NCBI GenBank assembly: GCA_964511535.1
Contig: CAZEFW010000018.1
Span: forward strand, 1-64,000
Direction: 5' to 3'
DNA: 64,000 bases
From: CAZCFB01 sp964511535
Lineage (GTDB): Bacteria; Myxococcota_A; Polyangia; GCA-2747355; CAZCFB01
Program-made: the position numbers and the translations under genes
The notes under the pieces: generated by a model
Seen by the model: the letters and a program-made list of their open reading frames with translations, nothing else
Databases searched by the model: none
Told to the model about the DNA's origin: nothing
Part shown: positions 7,136 through 15,028 of the stretch, one piece after another
How positions within the stretch are numbered: the stretch's first letter is position 1
Layout of the letters: every line of letters starts with the position of its first letter

Positions 7136-8572
7136 TTGACCTGGGAAGAGAGCCTGATCGGCACGACGGTTGGCAACTATGAGCTGCGCGAGTGCATCGG
7201 CACGGGCGGCATGGGCGCGGTGTTCCTGGCCGAGAACCCCACGGTGGAGAGCCAGGTGGCCATCAAGGTGCTTCACGAGAGCCACCTGACCGACGAGGCC
7301 ATCGTCAGCCGGCTGGTGGACGAGGCGCGCGCGGTGAACATGGTGGGGCACCAGGGGCTGGTGCGGATCCACGACTGCCACACCCAGGAGGGGCTGGGGC
7401 TCTACCTGGCCATGGAGCTGCTGCGGGGCCAGACCCTGTTCGAGCGGTACAACGCTCGGGGGCCCTTCCCGCCCTACCTCACCGCGCGGCTGCTGCGCCA
7501 GGCCGCCAGCGCCCTGGTGGCGGCCCACGACGCGGGCATCATCCACCGCGACCTGAAGCCGTCCAACGTCTTTTTGGTGGACGACGCCGAGGTGGTGGGC
7601 GGGCTGCGGGTCAAGCTGCTAGATTTCGGCGTGGCCAAGCTGCTGGGGGATGACGACCCCATGGGCGAGCGCACCGCCACCGGCATGATCATCGGCTCGC
7701 CCCAGTACATGTCCCCGGAGCAGTGCCTCGACTCCAAGGGCGTGGATCCGCGCACGGACCTGTTCTCCCTGGGGGCCATCGGCTATGTGCTGCTCAGCGG
7801 GCAGCTCCCCTTCCCCGGGCAATCCATCGGCCAGGTGCTGCTGGCCCACCGCCGGGGCGAGGCGCCGCCGCTACGCCAGCTGCGGCCGGAGGTCCCGCCG
7901 GAGCTGGAGGCGGTGCTGATGCGCGCCCTGGCCAGAGAGCGGGAGCAGCGTATCCCAACGGCGCAGGAGATGGAGCAGCAGCTGGAGCAGGTGGTGCAGC
8001 AGGGGGAGGCCTCGGGGGCTGTCCAGGCCGAGCTGTCGGGGGGGTGGCTCGAGGGAGACGCCATCAGCTGCACCATGCCCGATCCCGACGCCGGCGACGA
8101 TGAGGACTCCGGCCAGGGCGTGGCCCAGGGGTTGATGGACGCGCTGCCCACCGATGACGGCACGCTGCTCCACGACGGCGACATGGATGACCTGGTGGCG
8201 CCCCGCTCGCCCGTGCACGAGGCGGCCACGGCGATCCTGGATGAAGGCGACGACGCGCCGGCTGACATGCACGACGCGGCCACCATGATGCTCGGCAACG
8301 GAGACCCCGCGGGGCAAGACCTGCACGACCAGGCGACGATGATGCTGGGACAACAGCCCGGCGACGACGCCCTGCTGGAGAGCGAGACCCTCATCGACCC
8401 GGACGCCGTGGCGGCACCCGGGGACACGGACGAGCTGTCCCAGGACTTGATCTCCACCCTGGACGTGGAGGCCCTGGACGACGTGGTCGGTGGCGGCCCG
8501 AAGATGACAGTGGCCCTGGTGGCGCTGGCGCTGGCAGTGGCTGCCGGCGTGGCGCTGCTCTACTTCCTATAG
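7136..8572 (+). CDS. Ser/Thr protein kinase with acidic Thr-rich tail and C-terminal membrane anchor
   Basis: A 478-residue Hanks-type kinase. All catalytic parts are present: glycine loop GTGGMG (22-27), Lys44 in VAIKVL, HRDLKPSN with Asp139 and Asn144, DFG with Asp163, and SPEQ in the activation region. After the kinase domain (about 1-285) an acidic, poorly structured tail repeats ATAIL, ATMML, ATMML and ETLI, possible phospho-Thr docking sites. A last hydrophobic helix (about 458-478) should anchor the protein with the kinase in the cytoplasm. TTG 7136 is the start, with GGAGG about 6 bases upstream. The gene is tail-to-tail with a pseudokinase paralogue, overlapping it by 6 bases. Its place next to a T6SS locus suggests, by analogy with PpkA-type kinases, a role in controlling secretion; that is inference. 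Confidence 0.88.
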   Translation: MTWEESLIGTTVGNYELRECIGTGGMGAVFLAENPTVESQVAIKVLHESHLTDEAIVSRLVDEARAVNMVGHQGLVRIHDCHTQEGLGLYLAMELLRGQTLFERYNARGPFPPYLTARLLRQAASALVAAHDAGIIHRDLKPSNVFLVDDAEVVGGLRVKLLDFGVAKLLGDDDPMGERTATGMIIGSPQYMSPEQCLDSKGVDPRTDLFSLGAIGYVLLSGQLPFPGQSIGQVLLAHRRGEAPPLRQLRPEVPPELEAVLMRALAREREQRIPTAQEMEQQLEQVVQQGEASGAVQAELSGGWLEGDAISCTMPDPDAGDDEDSGQGVAQGLMDALPTDDGTLLHDGDMDDLVAPRSPVHEAATAILDEGDDAPADMHDAATMMLGNGDPAGQDLHDQATMMLGQQPGDDALLESETLIDPDAVAAPGDTDELSQDLISTLDVEALDDVVGGGPKMTVALVALALAVAAGVALLYFL

Positions 8573-9415
8573 ACGCTCCAGCAGGGCAGCGGCGGTGGGG
8601 ATGCGCCGCCTGGGATCCAGCTCCAGGGCACCGTGGATCGCCTCCACGAGGCGGGGCGGCGCGCCGGGGCTCAGCTCGCTCAGCGGCGTGACCTGCCCCC
8701 TGTGGTGCGCCACCACCATCTTCGTCATGTTCGGCGCGTCATGGGGGAGCGCCCCGCCGAGCATGCGGTAGCCCATGACTCCGAGCGCGTAGACGTCCGA
8801 GGCCTCGCTGACGGACTTGCTGTCGAGGCACTGCTCGGGGGAGATGTAGCGGTAGTCCCCCAGGGCCACGCCGGTGGCGGTGTTGGAGCCGAGCTCCCCG
8901 GTGTCCATCAGCTTGGCCACGCTGAAGCCGAGCACCCGCACCCGCTCTCCTCCAGACACCTCCCGGTCCGGCACCAGCATGATGTTCGCCGGGCGCAGGT
9001 TGCGGTGCAGTACTCCCGCGGCGTGGGCCGCGGCGATGACCGTGGCCACGCCGCGCAGGATCCGCCGGGCCGGCTCCGGCTCCAGGCGCTGCTCGGCCTT
9101 CAGCCGGCTGCGCAGGCTCTGCCCTTTGACCCGCTCCTGGACCATGTACAGCCCCACCTCCCCCTCGCTGCCAGCGTCCTCCACGCTCACAACCCCGGGG
9201 TGGCGGATCCGATTGACCGCTCGCGCCGCGTCGATGAACCGGGCGGTCAGGTCGAACTCGCCCAGCAGCGCCGGGGGCAGCACCCGCACCACCACCTGGC
9301 TGCGGATGCGCGGGTTCTCGGCCAGGTAGATCCGGCCCACGTCGCTGCTGGAGAGCAGCTCGACGATGGTGTAGTTGCCGACGGTATGGCCTACCAGTGG
9401 ATCTGCACCTGTCAT
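8567..9415 (-). CDS. Pseudokinase paralogous to the neighbouring Ser/Thr kinase
   Basis: A 282-residue kinase-fold protein that aligns without gaps to the kinase at 7136 over the first 165 residues (both have Gly9, VGNY 12-15, LAENP 31-35, Gln40 and SPEQCLDSK). The catalytic residues are replaced: the glycine loop reads SSSDVG, Lys44 is Arg, the HRD Asp139 is Asn, and the DFG motif is GFS (Asp163 to Gly). It should not transfer phosphate and may act as a scaffold or allosteric partner. There is no tail or membrane helix. ATG 9415 follows GGAGGG. The start overlaps the stop of the DUF4123 gene (ATGA), so the two are translationally coupled. The frame is intact, so it is not a decaying gene. 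Confidence 0.85.
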   Translation of the reverse strand: MTGADPLVGHTVGNYTIVELLSSSDVGRIYLAENPRIRSQVVVRVLPPALLGEFDLTARFIDAARAVNRIRHPGVVSVEDAGSEGEVGLYMVQERVKGQSLRSRLKAEQRLEPEPARRILRGVATVIAAAHAAGVLHRNLRPANIMLVPDREVSGGERVRVLGFSVAKLMDTGELGSNTATGVALGDYRYISPEQCLDSKSVSEASDVYALGVMGYRMLGGALPHDAPNMTKMVVAHHRGQVTPLSELSPGAPPRLVEAIHGALELDPRRRIPTAAALLERL

Positions 9416-10983
9416 GGTCCCTCCTGCTTTGCCCCGCTGCGCTCGAGCCAGGTCGTGGCAGCGTGACACAGCCGCTCGTACTGCGCCACGCAGGCGGCCA
9501 CGGCGCGCTGGTGGTCGCGCACCAGCGACGCAACCTCCGCGGCCGCTGCCCGGAGGCGCTCCGCGGCTGCCGCGGTGCGGGCGCGCTCCTCGGCGCCCTT
9601 CAGCGCCATCTTCTGCTGCACGTTGTGCCCCGCCACCGCGCGGCTGTACGGGCCGAGGGCGCGGCGGACGGCGTCTTCGGCCTGCGCCACGGGTTCTCGC
9701 ACCCTGGAGGCCTCGTCCGCCAGGCGCTCCACCTCCTCGGCCCCTCGCTCGAGCGCTGCGTCCTGGTCCGAGTCGCCCTCGGGGCCCGGCTTGCGCTCCA
9801 GCGCCTCCACCTCCTGGATCAGCGCTCCGCGGCGGGCCTCCTGGCTCTGCGCCTCGGCCCGGGCCGCGGCGGACTCGACGCCCAGGCGCTGCGCCGACCG
9901 CTCCAGGCGGGCCACCTGCTCCGCGGCCTCCGCGCGCCGCTGCTCCAGCTCGCCGTGCTGCCCCGCGCCCTGTTTCTGGGCCTCGATCTGGGCGCGCAGC
10001 TGTGACAGCTCCGCCTCCACCCGGGCCAGGGCCTCGGCGTTTGCCTCGGGATCCTTGCCCAGCCGCGCCCCCTCGGCGCGCAGCCGGTTGAAGCGGGTCA
10101 TCACCTCCAGGGTGTTCTGACCCATGGCGCCGGCCAGGGCCTGCATGCCGCCTGAAAGCTCCTGCTCCTGGCTCCTGGCCCGGGCCAGCTCGGCCTCGGC
10201 CGCCGCCGCCTCCTTGCCCAGGGAGTCGGCGCGATCCGCCAGGTCCACCTGGAACGCGCCCGCCTCGATGAGGGCGGCGCGCCTCTCCTCCAGCGCCCGC
10301 TCCTCCCGAAGGTGGGCTGCCTCTCTGGCCGCCCGGTCCTGGCGCAGCCTGGCCAGGGCCTGCTCCACCGCTCCTTGCGCCGCGGCCGCGCGCGCCTCCG
10401 GCTCCTCGAGGTCCTCCCCGGCCGCCAGGGCCCGCGCCTCGGACAGGTCCCAGCGCAGATCCCAGCGGATCAGCTGCCCCCCTGCCCTGACCTGGTGCAC
10501 CAGGGCCCCCTCGTCGCCTTCCACCACCAGAAAGCCGACCCGCGACAGCAGCGCCTCCAGCCGCCCGGGCGCCCCCCCGGACAGCTCCTTCCGAGCCACC
10601 CTGGGGTCGTAAAAGCGGAACAGCGCCCTGCCGCCGCCCTGCTTGACCAGCAGCTGCTGGCCCAGGTGCTCGCGCAGTGGATCCAACTCCAGCGGGGACG
10701 ACAGGATCACGCCCAGGTGCTGACCCCAGAGCGCGGCCAGGACCCGGGCCAGCGTATCGTCCCCGGCGCCGATCCGGGCCACCACGGGCATCACCCGCGC
10801 CAGGGCCGGCGGCAGCTCGCCGCTCAGCAGGCAGCGGTGGTCCGTGCCCGCCAGCCGGACCACCTCGCGGGCTGGCTCCCCCCGCGCCATGTCGATCACG
10901 GCGTACAGCGCCGCGCCCGGGTAATCCAGCAAGTGCTCGCGCAGCATCGCGGCGGCCAGGAGATGGTCAACGGGGAGCGGCAT
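9412..10983 (-). CDS. DUF4123-domain protein with long coiled coil
   Basis: A 523-residue protein. Residues about 1-135 fit DUF4123, a family of adaptors that load effectors onto VgrG in type VI secretion (an N-terminal ALYAVIDMA strand, later FRFYDPRV). From about residue 175 to the end the sequence is almost wholly Ala/Glu/Arg/Gln-rich heptads, a long coiled coil that is not part of standard DUF4123 adaptors. ATG 10983 is chosen because the domain starts there; no good ribosome binding site precedes it, only CATAAT 12 bases before the ATG. The stop overlaps the pseudokinase start. It is separated from the VgrG operon by a gene on the other strand. The cargo is not evident; the pseudokinase is the only coupled product. 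Confidence 0.75.
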   Translation of the reverse strand: MPLPVDHLLAAAMLREHLLDYPGAALYAVIDMARGEPAREVVRLAGTDHRCLLSGELPPALARVMPVVARIGAGDDTLARVLAALWGQHLGVILSSPLELDPLREHLGQQLLVKQGGGRALFRFYDPRVARKELSGGAPGRLEALLSRVGFLVVEGDEGALVHQVRAGGQLIRWDLRWDLSEARALAAGEDLEEPEARAAAAQGAVEQALARLRQDRAAREAAHLREERALEERRAALIEAGAFQVDLADRADSLGKEAAAAEAELARARSQEQELSGGMQALAGAMGQNTLEVMTRFNRLRAEGARLGKDPEANAEALARVEAELSQLRAQIEAQKQGAGQHGELEQRRAEAAEQVARLERSAQRLGVESAAARAEAQSQEARRGALIQEVEALERKPGPEGDSDQDAALERGAEEVERLADEASRVREPVAQAEDAVRRALGPYSRAVAGHNVQQKMALKGAEERARTAAAAERLRAAAAEVASLVRDHQRAVAACVAQYERLCHAATTWLERSGAKQEGP

Positions 10984-11035
10984 GGTCGATGGAGGATTAT
11001 GCCTCAGATCAGGGCACAAGGGTCGCACGAGATGG

Positions 11036-11065
11036 TGGACGCCGGAAATCATTGGCCCGTACAAT
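11036..11065 (+). promoter_or_regulatory. Promoter for the TPR-glycosyltransferase gene
   Basis: TGGACG (11036-11041), 18 bases, TACAAT (11060-11065), 23 bases before ATG 11089, which has its own GGAGG. The same hexamers and spacing occur before the VgrG gene (20362-20333 on the minus strand). Confidence 0.5.
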
Positions 11066-11088
11066 CGGCGCCCCACCCTGGGAGGCTC

Positions 11089-12882
11089 ATGGACCATCTA
11101 CAGGAGATCCTCGACGCGGCGGCCAGGCACCAGTCAGAGGGGCGGCTGCCCCAGGCCGAGCGGCTGTACCAGCAGGTGCTGCAGGAGCAGCCGGACAACC
11201 CCGAGGCGCTGAGCCGGCTCGGGCTGCTGGCCCTGCAGGCTGACCAGCCGGAGCAGGCCCTGGAGCTCGCGGGGCGGGCCGCCAGCCTGCGCCCAGATGA
11301 CCCCGACATGCTCCAGACCCTGGGCCTGGTCTACCTGGAGCGCGGCCAGCACGCGGAGGCCACCGCCTGCCTGCGGCGGGTGCTGGCAAAGCAGCCCGAG
11401 CGCGCCGATGCCCGGGTGAACCTGGCCCAGGCCCTGGTGTGCCAGGAAGACGATCAGGCGGCCGAGGCCGAGCTGCGCCAGGCCACCGAGTTGGACCCGG
11501 AGCATGTCCAGGCCTGGTTCAACCTCGGCGTGCTGCTGGCCGGGTGCGATGCCGCGCAGGCGCTGGCCTGTCTGGAGCGGGCAGCGGAGCTGAGCCCGGA
11601 CGACTGGCAGGTGCACAGCAACCTCGGCACCCTGCTCAACCGGGTGGGCCGCCACGACCGCGCGCACCGGGCCATACAACGCGCGGCGCTGCTGGACCCG
11701 GGCAACCCGCAAGTTTGCGTCAACCTGTCGGCCAACGCCCTGGCGCGGGGGGACTTCGCCGCGGCGGAGCGCGCCGCCGCCGAGGCCGCCACCCTGGATC
11801 CGCAGAACCCCCTCGCCCTGAGCAACCTCGGCCTGGCCCAGCTGGGACAGGGCAAGCTGTCCGAGGCGGTGCTCACCTTCGTCCGGTCGATCTCGCTCAA
11901 CGAGGACAACCCCGCCGCGCACCTGAACCTGGGCCGGGCTCTGCTGCTGGAGGGCAAGCTCGCCGAGGCCACGGAGCGCTTCCGCGTGGCCGAGGCCCAG
12001 GCGCCCGGGGTCGGGATCCATGACCTGGCCCGGACCAGGCTCCTGGCTGGTGAGCTGGACCGCGCGGCGTGGGGCGGCCTGGTGGGGCTCCAGCCCGACG
12101 CTGACCTGCCGGCGCTGGAACCCACCGTCCTGCTGCAGGGCAGCTCGGGCCTGGGGGAGGCGCTGCTGCTGCTGCGCCTGGCGCCGTCGCTGCGACAGCG
12201 CGGCCACCGGGTGCTGCTGCGCTGCCCGCCGCCGGTGCGCCGCCTCCTGGAGCGCGCCGACCTGGTTGACGGGCTGCTGGCGCCAGACGATCCGCCGCCG
12301 GACGACGCGCAAGCCGTGGCCCTGGAGCTGCTCCCGCTGCTGCTGGATCTGGGCGGGCCGTCGGGGCGGCCGCCTCCTTACCTGCCGGCCGACGCCGGGC
12401 TCACCCGGCGCTGGCGAGACCGGCTCGGCGCGGACCAGGGCCTCGCGGCGGGGCTGATGTGGAAGGGCGCCGCCATGACCGAGGATCCGCACCAGTGGAT
12501 CCCCCTGGAGCACCTGGCCCCCCTGCTGGACCTGGACGGCGTGCGCTGGTTCAGCCTGCAGTACGGCGCAGACGAGGCCGAGCGCGCCCTGCTGCAGGAG
12601 CACGGCGTGACCGACCTGGCCGACGAGGTGCGGGACGTGGACGAGGCCCTGGCCGCCATGTCCGCGCTGGACCGCCTGGTCACCCCGGCCAACGCCATGG
12701 CCCACCTGGCAGGGGCCGCCGGGCTGGAGGCCCTGGTGCTGCTGGACAACGCGCCGCACTGGTGCTGGGGCCGCGCCGACGACGTCACCGCGTGGTACCC
12801 GACGCTGCGCCTGCGGAGGCGGCCCTGCTACGGGCCGTGGGGTGAGCTGGTGGCCGCGCTACGCCAGGAGCTGGCTACCTGA
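11089..12882 (+). CDS. TPR protein with C-terminal glycosyltransferase-like domain
   Basis: A 597-residue protein. Residues about 1-310 are eight or nine tetratricopeptide repeats (for example NPEALSRLGLLALQ, DDPDMLQTLGLVYLERGQ). Residues about 330-597 resemble the GT9/GT41-like domain often fused to TPRs in bacteria: LLQGSSGLGEALLLLRLAP, GLMWKGAAMTEDPHQWIPLE, RWFSLQYG and PANAMAHLAGAAG. It may glycosylate protein targets bound by the TPRs, or handle sugar nucleotides; whether it is active is not shown. ATG 11089 has GGAGG 4 bases upstream. It lies between the DUF4123 gene and the VgrG operon on the opposite strand, and its end overlaps the DUF4150 gene by 8 bases. Confidence 0.75.
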   Translation: MDHLQEILDAAARHQSEGRLPQAERLYQQVLQEQPDNPEALSRLGLLALQADQPEQALELAGRAASLRPDDPDMLQTLGLVYLERGQHAEATACLRRVLAKQPERADARVNLAQALVCQEDDQAAEAELRQATELDPEHVQAWFNLGVLLAGCDAAQALACLERAAELSPDDWQVHSNLGTLLNRVGRHDRAHRAIQRAALLDPGNPQVCVNLSANALARGDFAAAERAAAEAATLDPQNPLALSNLGLAQLGQGKLSEAVLTFVRSISLNEDNPAAHLNLGRALLLEGKLAEATERFRVAEAQAPGVGIHDLARTRLLAGELDRAAWGGLVGLQPDADLPALEPTVLLQGSSGLGEALLLLRLAPSLRQRGHRVLLRCPPPVRRLLERADLVDGLLAPDDPPPDDAQAVALELLPLLLDLGGPSGRPPPYLPADAGLTRRWRDRLGADQGLAAGLMWKGAAMTEDPHQWIPLEHLAPLLDLDGVRWFSLQYGADEAERALLQEHGVTDLADEVRDVDEALAAMSALDRLVTPANAMAHLAGAAGLEALVLLDNAPHWCWGRADDVTAWYPTLRLRRRPCYGPWGELVAALRQELAT

Positions 12883-13276
12883 GGCAGAGCACCTTGACCT
12901 GGGAGGGCACCAGCGATGCGCCCACCCCGTTGGGGGACATGCCGTTGTGCCCGGTCAGGTCGAGCATGCGCGTGGCGGGGGCACCGCTCATGATCAGCGC
13001 GGTGGAGCAGAGCATGTGCCGGGTGGGGCCCATGATCATGCCCGAGGCCACGCCGGTGGCCACGCCCGCCTCATCGCCGTTGCTCACCGGGGGAGAGGTG
13101 GTGATGTTGTGGGCCGGGCCGAGGGCGATGAACACCTTGGGGCTGAAGGGGATGCCCGTGGCCGGCGTGGACATGTTCGGGTACGGGATCGGCACCGGCC
13201 CCGCCGGCGACGGGGTGAGGCAGGTGTCCGGGAAGGCCATGTTGCTGCCGCCGATCTGACAGTTCAAAAAGGGCAT
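12875..13276 (-). CDS. DUF4150 PAAR-like spike-tip protein
   Basis: A 133-residue protein of the PAAR-like DUF4150 family, which caps the VgrG spike in type VI secretion and often carries or recruits toxin. The sequence has the family pattern of short Pro/Gly/Ser turns: TPSPAGPVPIPYPN, MSGAPATRMLDLTGHNGMSP and a terminal VKVLCLR. It is the last gene of a five-gene minus-strand operon. The length is that of a bare tip with no toxin extension. ATG 13276 follows GAGGAACG; 11 bases separate it from the DUF3540 stop. Confidence 0.85.
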   Translation of the reverse strand: MPFLNCQIGGSNMAFPDTCLTPSPAGPVPIPYPNMSTPATGIPFSPKVFIALGPAHNITTSPPVSNGDEAGVATGVASGMIMGPTRHMLCSTALIMSGAPATRMLDLTGHNGMSPNGVGASLVPSQVKVLCLR

Positions 13277-13287
13277 CTCGTTCCTCC

Positions 13288-13953
13288 TCAGCCCATCAGG
13301 ATCTGCTTGCCGTCGATGCGCACCTCGTTGCGGGCGCGCAGCACGGAGTACCCGGCCTGCTGTGAGGCCAGCTCGTCGATCTCCTCGTGGCGGTTGCGGG
13401 CCTGCAGGTGGTCCGCGTCGGTCACCTTGCTCAGGCGCGTGCCGAGCCGCTGCACCACCCGCCCCACCACCGACTCGGAGCTGCGGGCCACCAGCCGCAC
13501 CCGCTCCAGGGCTGCCTTGAGGGCCTCGCCGGTGAAGCCGAGCCGCTCCACGGCGACGGCGCCGACGCGGGCCTGCACCCGCAGCTCGTCGGCCAGCAGA
13601 TCCAGCACCCCGGTGGAGCGCAGGGCCACGCCGTCCCGGGCGGTGACCTGCACCCTGCCCGTGGCCGCGCGCAGGTCCAGGTCGCCCTGCACCTCCAGGC
13701 GCGTGGACGCGTCGTCCGCCCCCGCCAGCACGGCGGTGACGAAGGCATCGCCATCGGGCGCCAGGGCCACCAGCACCCTGTCCCCGGGCTCCGGCGCCAC
13801 CAGGCAGCTCTTGGCCCGGCGCGCCGGGTAGGTCACGCCCCCCTCGTTCAGCAGCAACGCGTCCCCGGCTGGCGCCTCGGCCACGTCGGCCACCACCAGC
13901 TCGGCGGCGGTGCTCTCGGTCCTGGGTCTCAGCTCTCGCATGGTGTCCTCCAT
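13288..13953 (-). CDS. DUF3540 family T6SS-cluster protein
   Basis: A 221-residue protein. The N-terminal half has the DUF3540 pattern (ARRAKSCLVAPEPGDRVLVA, then a beta-rich stretch with LEVQGDLDLRA), which reads like a small OB-fold/needle module similar to parts of VgrG. The C-terminal half is helical and ends with RNEVRIDGKQILMG. The family's exact function is not known; it occurs with DUF2169, pentapeptide and DUF4150 genes. The start ATG lies one base after the stop of the upstream pentapeptide gene and has GGGGG close by. Nothing is missing. Confidence 0.8.
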   Translation of the reverse strand: MEDTMRELRPRTESTAAELVVADVAEAPAGDALLLNEGGVTYPARRAKSCLVAPEPGDRVLVALAPDGDAFVTAVLAGADDASTRLEVQGDLDLRAATGRVQVTARDGVALRSTGVLDLLADELRVQARVGAVAVERLGFTGEALKAALERVRLVARSSESVVGRVVQRLGTRLSKVTDADHLQARNRHEEIDELASQQAGYSVLRARNEVRIDGKQILMG

Positions 13954-13954
13954 G

Positions 13955-15028
13955 TCATGCCCCCTTTTCTGGCGCAGGCGGGCGCCACTGCTCTGCCGCG
14001 GCGCGCTCGACGTCGGGCGCACGGGCGGCGCCCCGGTCGGCGCCCTGCCAGCGGGTCCCCTCGTTCTCGCTGACGCGGTGCAGGTTGCACATCTTCAGCT
14101 GCGCGCCTGACAGATCCGCGCCCCGCAGGTCGCCGCGGGCCAGATCGGCGTTGGTCAGGTCCGCGCCGGACAGGTCCGCGTTGGCCAGGCAGGCCCCCTC
14201 CAGGCAGGCCTTCTCCAGCACCGCCCCTGCCAGGGTCGCGCCGGACAGGTCCGCGTCCTTGAGCACCGCGCCGGGCAGGCGCGCCCCCTGCAGGTTGGCG
14301 CCGGACATGTTGGCCCCGGGGAACAGGGTCATCTCACCGGCCGCGTCGGACAGGTCAGCGCCCGACAGGTCGGCCTCGCTCAGGCCTGTCTGCGTCAGGT
14401 TGGCGCCGGACAGGTTGGCGCCGGACAGGTCCGCCCCGGTGAGCTGGGCCAGGGTCAGGTCCCGGCCGGAGAAATCCACGCCGCTCAGGTTCGAGGCCAT
14501 GAGCCCGGCGCGGTACAGCCGCGCCCCCCGGAGCGTCACCGACCGCAGGTCGCACTCCCGCAGCAGCGCGGTCTCCAGATCGGCGTCGGTCAGGTCCAGG
14601 CCCTCGAGCCCGCACTGGCTAACGATGGCGCCGGGCAAGCTCGCGCCGACGGCGATGGCGCCGCTCAGGTCCACCTGGTCGAGGATGCACAGCTCCAGCC
14701 GCGCGCCAGACAGATCCGCGCCGGCGGCGCTGCCCTTGCTCACCGGGCACAGGTCCAGCGAGGCGCCCACCAGCCGGGCCCGCGCCAGGTCGCACTCGGT
14801 GAAGGTCACGCTCCTGAGCCGGGCTCCCTCCAGGTCGGCCCCGGACAGGTCGCAGCCGCTGAACACCGCCCGCTCCCCGCGCGCGTCGCGCAGGTTCGCC
14901 CCGGACAGGTCGCAGCCCATGAGCGCCCCGTCGCTCAGGTCCACGCCGGACAGGTCCGCCCCGGACAGGTCCGCCCCGGTGATGGCCTCTGCCAGCGCCA
15001 GCTTGCCTTGCAGCTCTTGCCGGTTCAT
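13955..15028 (-). CDS. Pentapeptide-repeat protein (T6SS cluster)
   Basis: A 357-residue protein made almost wholly of A(D/N)LSG-type pentapeptide repeats (residues about 18-325), which fold as a right-handed quadrilateral beta-helix. The last 30 residues are charged and non-repetitive. Such proteins travel in VgrG-DUF2169 clusters, where the helix may extend or sheath the spike; the function is inferred from context. The start overlaps the stop of the DUF2169 gene (ATGA), so translation is coupled. The repeats create long meaningless open frames on the other strand. Confidence 0.85.
   Translation of the reverse strand: MNRQELQGKLALAEAITGADLSGADLSGVDLSDGALMGCDLSGANLRDARGERAVFSGCDLSGADLEGARLRSVTFTECDLARARLVGASLDLCPVSKGSAAGADLSGARLELCILDQVDLSGAIAVGASLPGAIVSQCGLEGLDLTDADLETALLRECDLRSVTLRGARLYRAGLMASNLSGVDFSGRDLTLAQLTGADLSGANLSGANLTQTGLSEADLSGADLSDAAGEMTLFPGANMSGANLQGARLPGAVLKDADLSGATLAGAVLEKACLEGACLANADLSGADLTNADLARGDLRGADLSGAQLKMCNLHRVSENEGTRWQGADRGAARAPDVERAAAEQWRPPAPEKGA

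Noticed and set aside
12842..13831. Plus-strand frame of 329 residues over the DUF4150 and DUF3540 genes
   Set aside because: Opposite strand of two well-supported genes; low-complexity Arg/Thr/Ser sequence without start signals.
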